8,282 nt of DNA from an uncultured Slackia sp. GTDB taxonomy: Bacteria > Actinomycetota > Coriobacteriia > Coriobacteriales > Eggerthellaceae. The notes under the pieces were generated by a model. The model searched no databases. It was not told where the DNA came from and saw only the letters and a program-made list of their open reading frames with translations. This document shows positions 5,271-8,282 of this stretch, in pieces (the stretch's first letter is position 1; each line of letters starts with the position of its first letter). Position numbers and translations under genes: made by a program. The DNA lies in contig USLD01000057.1 in assembly GCA_900555495.1 (NCBI GenBank), positions 1 through 8,282 on the forward strand, written 5' to 3'.

Positions 5271-6578
5271 GTGTTAGACCAGTTTCTCTCGCAGCTCACG
5301 GTCGTCGACATATTCAATACCGGCGTCTTTTTGGCGTTTACGATCTGCTATGTGTATCAGTTCTTCTATATCTTCACCGTTCTGACGAAAAAGCCCCCCA
5401 AGCAGGAGGCCAAGCGCAATCATCGCTATGCGGTAATGATTTCCGCACGCAATGAGATCGCCGTCATCGGCGACCTCATCCACAGCATCCGCATGCAGAA
5501 CTACCCCCAGGAATTGATCGACATCTTCGTCATCGCCGACAACTGCACCGACGATACCGCCCGCATCGCCCGCGAAGCGGGAGCTACCGACGTGTTCGAG
5601 CGCTTCAATAAAGAGCTCATCGGCAAAGGCTACGCCCTCGATTTCGGATACAAGCGCATCCAGGAGCTTTACGCCGACAACGGCTACGAGGCGTATTTCG
5701 TCTTCGACGCCGACAACGTACTCGACGTGAACTACTTCCGCGAGATGAACAAGGTCTTCGACGGCGGCGCAATCGCCTCGACGAGCTATCGCAATTCCAA
5801 AAACTACGGCAGCAACTGGATTTCGGCGGGATACGCCGTCTGGTTCCTGCGCGAAGCGAAATACCTCAGCCAGGCTCGTTTGACCCTGAACACCAGCTGC
5901 GCCATTTCCGGCACCGGATTCTATATCGCGGCCGACGTGCTCGCCCGCCACGGCGGATGGAAATGGCACCTTCTGACCGAGGACATCGAATTCTCCGCGC
6001 AGACGATCACCGAAGGCGGCCGCATCAGCTACTGCCCCACCGCCATGCTCTACGACGAGCAGCCCGTGACGTTCAAGGACTCCTGGAATCAGCGATTCCG
6101 CTGGGCGAAGGGCTTCTACCAGGTGTTCGCGCACTATGCGTGGGGCCTTCTCAAGGGCATCTTCACGAACAAAAAAGGCGCCCGTTTCGCATGCTACGAC
6201 ATGCTCATGACCATCGCACCCGCGATGCTGCTCACGATTATCACCATCGGCTTCAACGGCACGATCGCCATCCTCGCCCTGCTGGGATACATCTCCGCCG
6301 GATCGATGGTCGTCAGCGCTCTGTCCTGCATGTTCTTCTGCCTGTTCAACTACTGCCTGTTCATGTTCATCCTGGGTGCGCTCACCACGTTCACCGAGTG
6401 GGACAACATCCATTCGACCCCCGGCAAGAAGATCGCCTATCTGTTCACCTTCCCGTTCTTTATGCTGACTTATATTCCGATCGCCTTGATCGCCCTGTTC
6501 AAAAAGGCGAAATGGAAGCCGATCAGCCATACTATTTCGGTAGATGTGGAGCAGATGAGCAAGGCGAGTCAGAAATAA
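5271..6578 (+). CDS. Membrane family 2 glycosyltransferase, processive type
   Basis: This 435-residue inner-membrane enzyme should transfer sugars from a nucleotide donor to build an envelope or secreted polysaccharide. Residues 15-38 are a transmembrane helix. The GT-A catalytic domain (about 50-300) has SARNE (58-62), the metal-binding DADN (146-149), the TED motif in LLTEDIEF (235-241) with the catalytic Asp238 region, and QRFRW (274-278), the Q/R-x-x-R-W motif of cellulose-, hyaluronan- and poly-GlcNAc-type synthases. Four further membrane helices lie at roughly 309-328, 330-345, 348-372 and 388-412, with a basic C-terminus. The product and sugar cannot be told; no other polysaccharide gene is in view. 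The GTG start is the best available: AAAGG lies ten bases upstream and the first helix follows at once. The last 47 bases are overlapped on the other strand by the DUF4130 gene. Confidence 0.92.
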   Translation: MLDQFLSQLTVVDIFNTGVFLAFTICYVYQFFYIFTVLTKKPPKQEAKRNHRYAVMISARNEIAVIGDLIHSIRMQNYPQELIDIFVIADNCTDDTARIAREAGATDVFERFNKELIGKGYALDFGYKRIQELYADNGYEAYFVFDADNVLDVNYFREMNKVFDGGAIASTSYRNSKNYGSNWISAGYAVWFLREAKYLSQARLTLNTSCAISGTGFYIAADVLARHGGWKWHLLTEDIEFSAQTITEGGRISYCPTAMLYDEQPVTFKDSWNQRFRWAKGFYQVFAHYAWGLLKGIFTNKKGARFACYDMLMTIAPAMLLTIITIGFNGTIAILALLGYISAGSMVVSALSCMFFCLFNYCLFMFILGALTTFTEWDNIHSTPGKKIAYLFTFPFFMLTYIPIALIALFKKAKWKPISHTISVDVEQMSKASQK

Positions 6579-7407
6579 CACTTTGCCCTTCGACCCGCAC
6601 GTCCCCGCCCTGCGAACGACTGGTTCTCCCAAGCCCCGCCTCGTGCATTCCATCGTGAGGCGGGGCTTCTTTCATTTCCGTCATATTCTTCCAGAAGCGT
6701 TTCGGCATGAGGCTTTTCCGGAGGTCGTGGTTCGTGCGGGACTCGATCGCCACCGCATCGTAGAACCGTTTCCAGGCCTGCGCCACGATGCGCTCATCGC
6801 CCGTGACGGCAGGAATATCGAATCCGTCGGCTTCAACCATAATCCATGACCCGCCTCGTGAAACCCCTGCGATACGGCGGACCTCGTCATAGATGACGAA
6901 GCTCTGCATGTTGAAACGCGCCGCGAACCAATCCATCAAAAGCGCGACCACGTTCGCCTTAGGGTCGCAACGAGCGACGTAGATTCCTCCTTCGACCTGC
7001 TCGAATCGCAAAAACTGCTGCCACTGATGCTTTTCGTTGCGGACCGACCGTTCCATTTCGGCAAACGCGCAGACCCTTTCATGTGCGATGTCGCGCACGG
7101 CAGCGGACCCGCGTTTCATCGCATAGCGCACGAACTCGAGAATCGCACGCCCTTTCGCAGGATCGTCCGAGCAGTGAACCATGCCGACGGCCTCGTACGT
7201 TTTGCGGCCGCATGTGCGAATAAGCCCGTTCTCGACCCTGCGAGCGCGGACGCGATCGGTGACGACGACTTTCGCGCGCTGCCCGAGACGCAGCATGAAA
7301 ATAGACTTTTCCACGATATCGACCGGGTCTTCCCGAGACGCATACGCCTCGAAGACACACGAAAGCATTCCTTCGAACGTTCCATCGTAGAGATACGCCA
7401 TAGACAC
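6532..7407 (-). CDS. DUF4130-family putative DNA metabolism protein (TIGR03915-like)
   Basis: The 291-residue protein opens with YLYDGTFEG (5-13), typical of the family, followed by about 240 residues including FVRYAMKRG, the central FLRFEQVEGGIYVARCDPK (132-150), LLMDWFAARF, WIMVEADGFD and finally LMPKRFWKNMTEM (233-245), the usual C-terminal block. The biochemical role is unproven; the family accompanies a radical SAM protein thought to act on DNA, and in some genomes it is fused to a uracil-DNA glycosylase domain, which is absent here. Residues 246-291 are an extra tail without family features, encoded across the glycosyltransferase terminator. The GTG start at 7407 has AAAGGAGG six bases upstream; an ATG at 7401 (two residues shorter) is the alternative. 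The radical SAM gene ends 39 bases before it, so the two are one operon. Confidence 0.9.
   Translation of the reverse strand: MSMAYLYDGTFEGMLSCVFEAYASREDPVDIVEKSIFMLRLGQRAKVVVTDRVRARRVENGLIRTCGRKTYEAVGMVHCSDDPAKGRAILEFVRYAMKRGSAAVRDIAHERVCAFAEMERSVRNEKHQWQQFLRFEQVEGGIYVARCDPKANVVALLMDWFAARFNMQSFVIYDEVRRIAGVSRGGSWIMVEADGFDIPAVTGDERIVAQAWKRFYDAVAIESRTNHDLRKSLMPKRFWKNMTEMKEAPPHDGMHEAGLGRTSRSQGGDVRVEGQSVISDSPCSSAPHLPK
6631..6672 (+). terminator. Intrinsic terminator of the glycosyltransferase gene
   Basis: AAGCCCCGCCTC pairs perfectly over 12 bp with GAGGCGGGGCTT around a 14-base loop, followed by CTTTCATTT on the plus strand. It lies 52 bases after the glycosyltransferase stop. The minus side lacks a T-run, so it works in one direction only, which matters because it lies inside the DUF4130 coding tail. 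Confidence 0.8.
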
Positions 7408-7413
7408 AGCTCC

Positions 7414-7421
7414 CCTCCTTT
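7414..7421 (-). promoter_or_regulatory. Ribosome binding site of the DUF4130 gene
   Basis: AAAGGAGG on the minus strand is six bases from the GTG at 7407 and twelve from the ATG at 7401. Spacing favours the GTG. Immediately following GGGAG could alternatively serve the ATG, so the start is uncertain by two codons. Confidence 0.65.
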
Positions 7422-7446
7422 CTTCCGCTACGCCGCCAGACGGAAG

Positions 7447-8282
7447 CTACTTCCCACTTCCACCCTGCCCATCTTCGCCCCAAAGCGGGAGCTGCCCGGC
7501 GACGACGCGGCGCCTGCCGCCCACTCTTTTGGACCGAGAGGAATCGACCAAGCAAGATCGCAAGGCCTCGGAGGTGTATTCGGCCCCCTTGCCCTGGTAC
7601 ACCCCCTTGCATGTGATGAAGAAACGAGCGCGCGTGAACGCGATTCCGAGCTTGCGCAATTCGACTTCGCCTAAACGGGCCGCCCGTCGGGCGGCGACGA
7701 TGGAACGTGCGCCGCGCACGCCGATGCCTGGCACGCGCACAAGCATCTCGTAGCGGGCGGTGTTCACCTCGATGGGAAACAAATCGAGGTGGCGCAGTGC
7801 CCACGAAGCCTTCGGGTCCAGCTCCGCATCGAGAAATGGGGTGCGTTCGTCAATGATTTCCGCGACATCGAACCCATAGAAACGCATGAGCCAATCCGCC
7901 TGATACAGTCGATGCTCCCGGTTGAGCTGCGCGACATGGGAACGAGGAAGACGGCCGTCTTCGTTGACGGGAAGATATGCCGAGAAAAAGACGCGCTTGA
8001 GGCCGATGGCGCGATACAGCGACGACGAAAGCGTCAGGATGCGGAAATCGTTTTCAGGGGTTGCTCCGACGATCATCTGGGTGCTTTGCCCGGCAGGCAC
8101 GAACGACCGCACCGGCTTGCGCGGGCGGCGATCCGAGAGATAGCACGTTTTCTTGCGCAACGCCGCACGAACTTCCCTGTCTTCGGCGATACCCTCCTTG
8201 ATCTGACGCATGGGGTCGATGACCGAATCCTTCGACTTCTCGGGACAAAGCAAGGCAAGGCTCTCTTTCGAGGGCAATTCCA
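7447..8282 (-). CDS. Putative DNA modification/repair radical SAM protein (TIGR03916-like), C-terminal part
   Basis: About 277 C-terminal residues are visible; the frame is open through the right edge, so the CxxxCxxC cluster motif lies outside. The edge sequence ELPSKESLALLCPEKSKDS matches how this family continues after the SAM barrel strands. Other blocks are SFVPAGQSTQMIVGATPEND, FSAYLPVN, HRLYQADWLMRFYGFDV and a helix-hairpin-helix, RVPGIGVRGARSIVAARR (7684-7737), a non-specific DNA-binding fold. The tail holds QLPLWG (7477-7494), a sliding-clamp-binding type peptide. The protein is expected in the cytosol acting on DNA with the DUF4130 partner encoded next; its reaction is not established. 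A TTG at 8277 could be read as a start but is almost certainly internal, because full-length members are about 400 residues or more. Confidence 0.9.
   Translation of the reverse strand, partial: ELPSKESLALLCPEKSKDSVIDPMRQIKEGIAEDREVRAALRKKTCYLSDRRPRKPVRSFVPAGQSTQMIVGATPENDFRILTLSSSLYRAIGLKRVFFSAYLPVNEDGRLPRSHVAQLNREHRLYQADWLMRFYGFDVAEIIDERTPFLDAELDPKASWALRHLDLFPIEVNTARYEMLVRVPGIGVRGARSIVAARRAARLGEVELRKLGIAFTRARFFITCKGVYQGKGAEYTSEALRSCLVDSSRSKRVGGRRRVVAGQLPLWGEDGQGGSGK

Noticed and set aside
5274..6653. A 459-codon open frame antisense to the glycosyltransferase
   Set aside because: It is rich in Glu, Val, Gly and Arg with no recognisable motif. It mirrors the GC-biased third positions of the real gene, and the plus-strand protein has all GT2 motifs.
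8275..8277. TTG at the right edge as the start of the radical SAM gene
   Set aside because: The codon before it is also in frame and family-like (Glu-Leu-Pro-Ser). The protein would lack its whole radical SAM core, so the gene is cut by the window.

Overview
The window is GC-rich (roughly 60%) and fully bacterial. The gene content suggests an anaerobic actinobacterium, most likely a gut Coriobacteriia/Eggerthellales relative. The clues are a stand-alone two-gene SUF-like (SMS-type) iron-sulfur assembly pair, a radical SAM/DUF4130 pair common in anaerobes, and lipoprotein and envelope genes with an Ala/Asp/Glu-rich bias. No 16S or other taxonomic marker is present, so the assignment is inference. 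There is no mobile element, CRISPR array, tRNA or rRNA gene.

Layout. Positions 1-3877 hold five minus-strand genes. In transcription order these are an orphan solute-binding lipoprotein (3877-2816), sufC/smsC (2696-1920), an smsB-like SufB/SufD scaffold (1908-982), a 46-residue single-span membrane peptide (828-688), and a single-pass membrane protein that runs off the left edge (624-<1). Hairpins without U-tracts separate the lipoprotein from sufC and smsB from the small peptide. The 487-base divergent gap 3878-4364 has no credible gene but carries several inverted repeats. On the plus strand follow comF (4365-5054) and a processive-type family 2 glycosyltransferase (5271-6578), which ends in a good terminator. 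On the minus strand, entering from the right edge, are a radical SAM protein (>8282-7447) and a DUF4130 protein (7407-6532). The latter converges on the glycosyltransferase and overlaps its last 47 bases.

Functional units. (1) SmsC-SmsB should form an ATP-driven Fe-S scaffold without SufS, SufU or SufE alongside. (2) The radical SAM and DUF4130 genes form the recurrent but biochemically uncharacterised 'DNA metabolism' cassette (the TIGR03916/TIGR03915 families as I recall them). The radical SAM protein ends with a helix-hairpin-helix and with QLPLWG, which matches a known sliding-clamp-binding peptide. This cassette is the most interesting item here. (3) ComF and the glycosyltransferase are on the same strand but 216 bases apart, with promoter-like and hairpin sequence between them, so they are probably independent. 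(4) The solute-binding lipoprotein has no transporter partner in view and appears to lack the residues that hold an amino-acid ligand.
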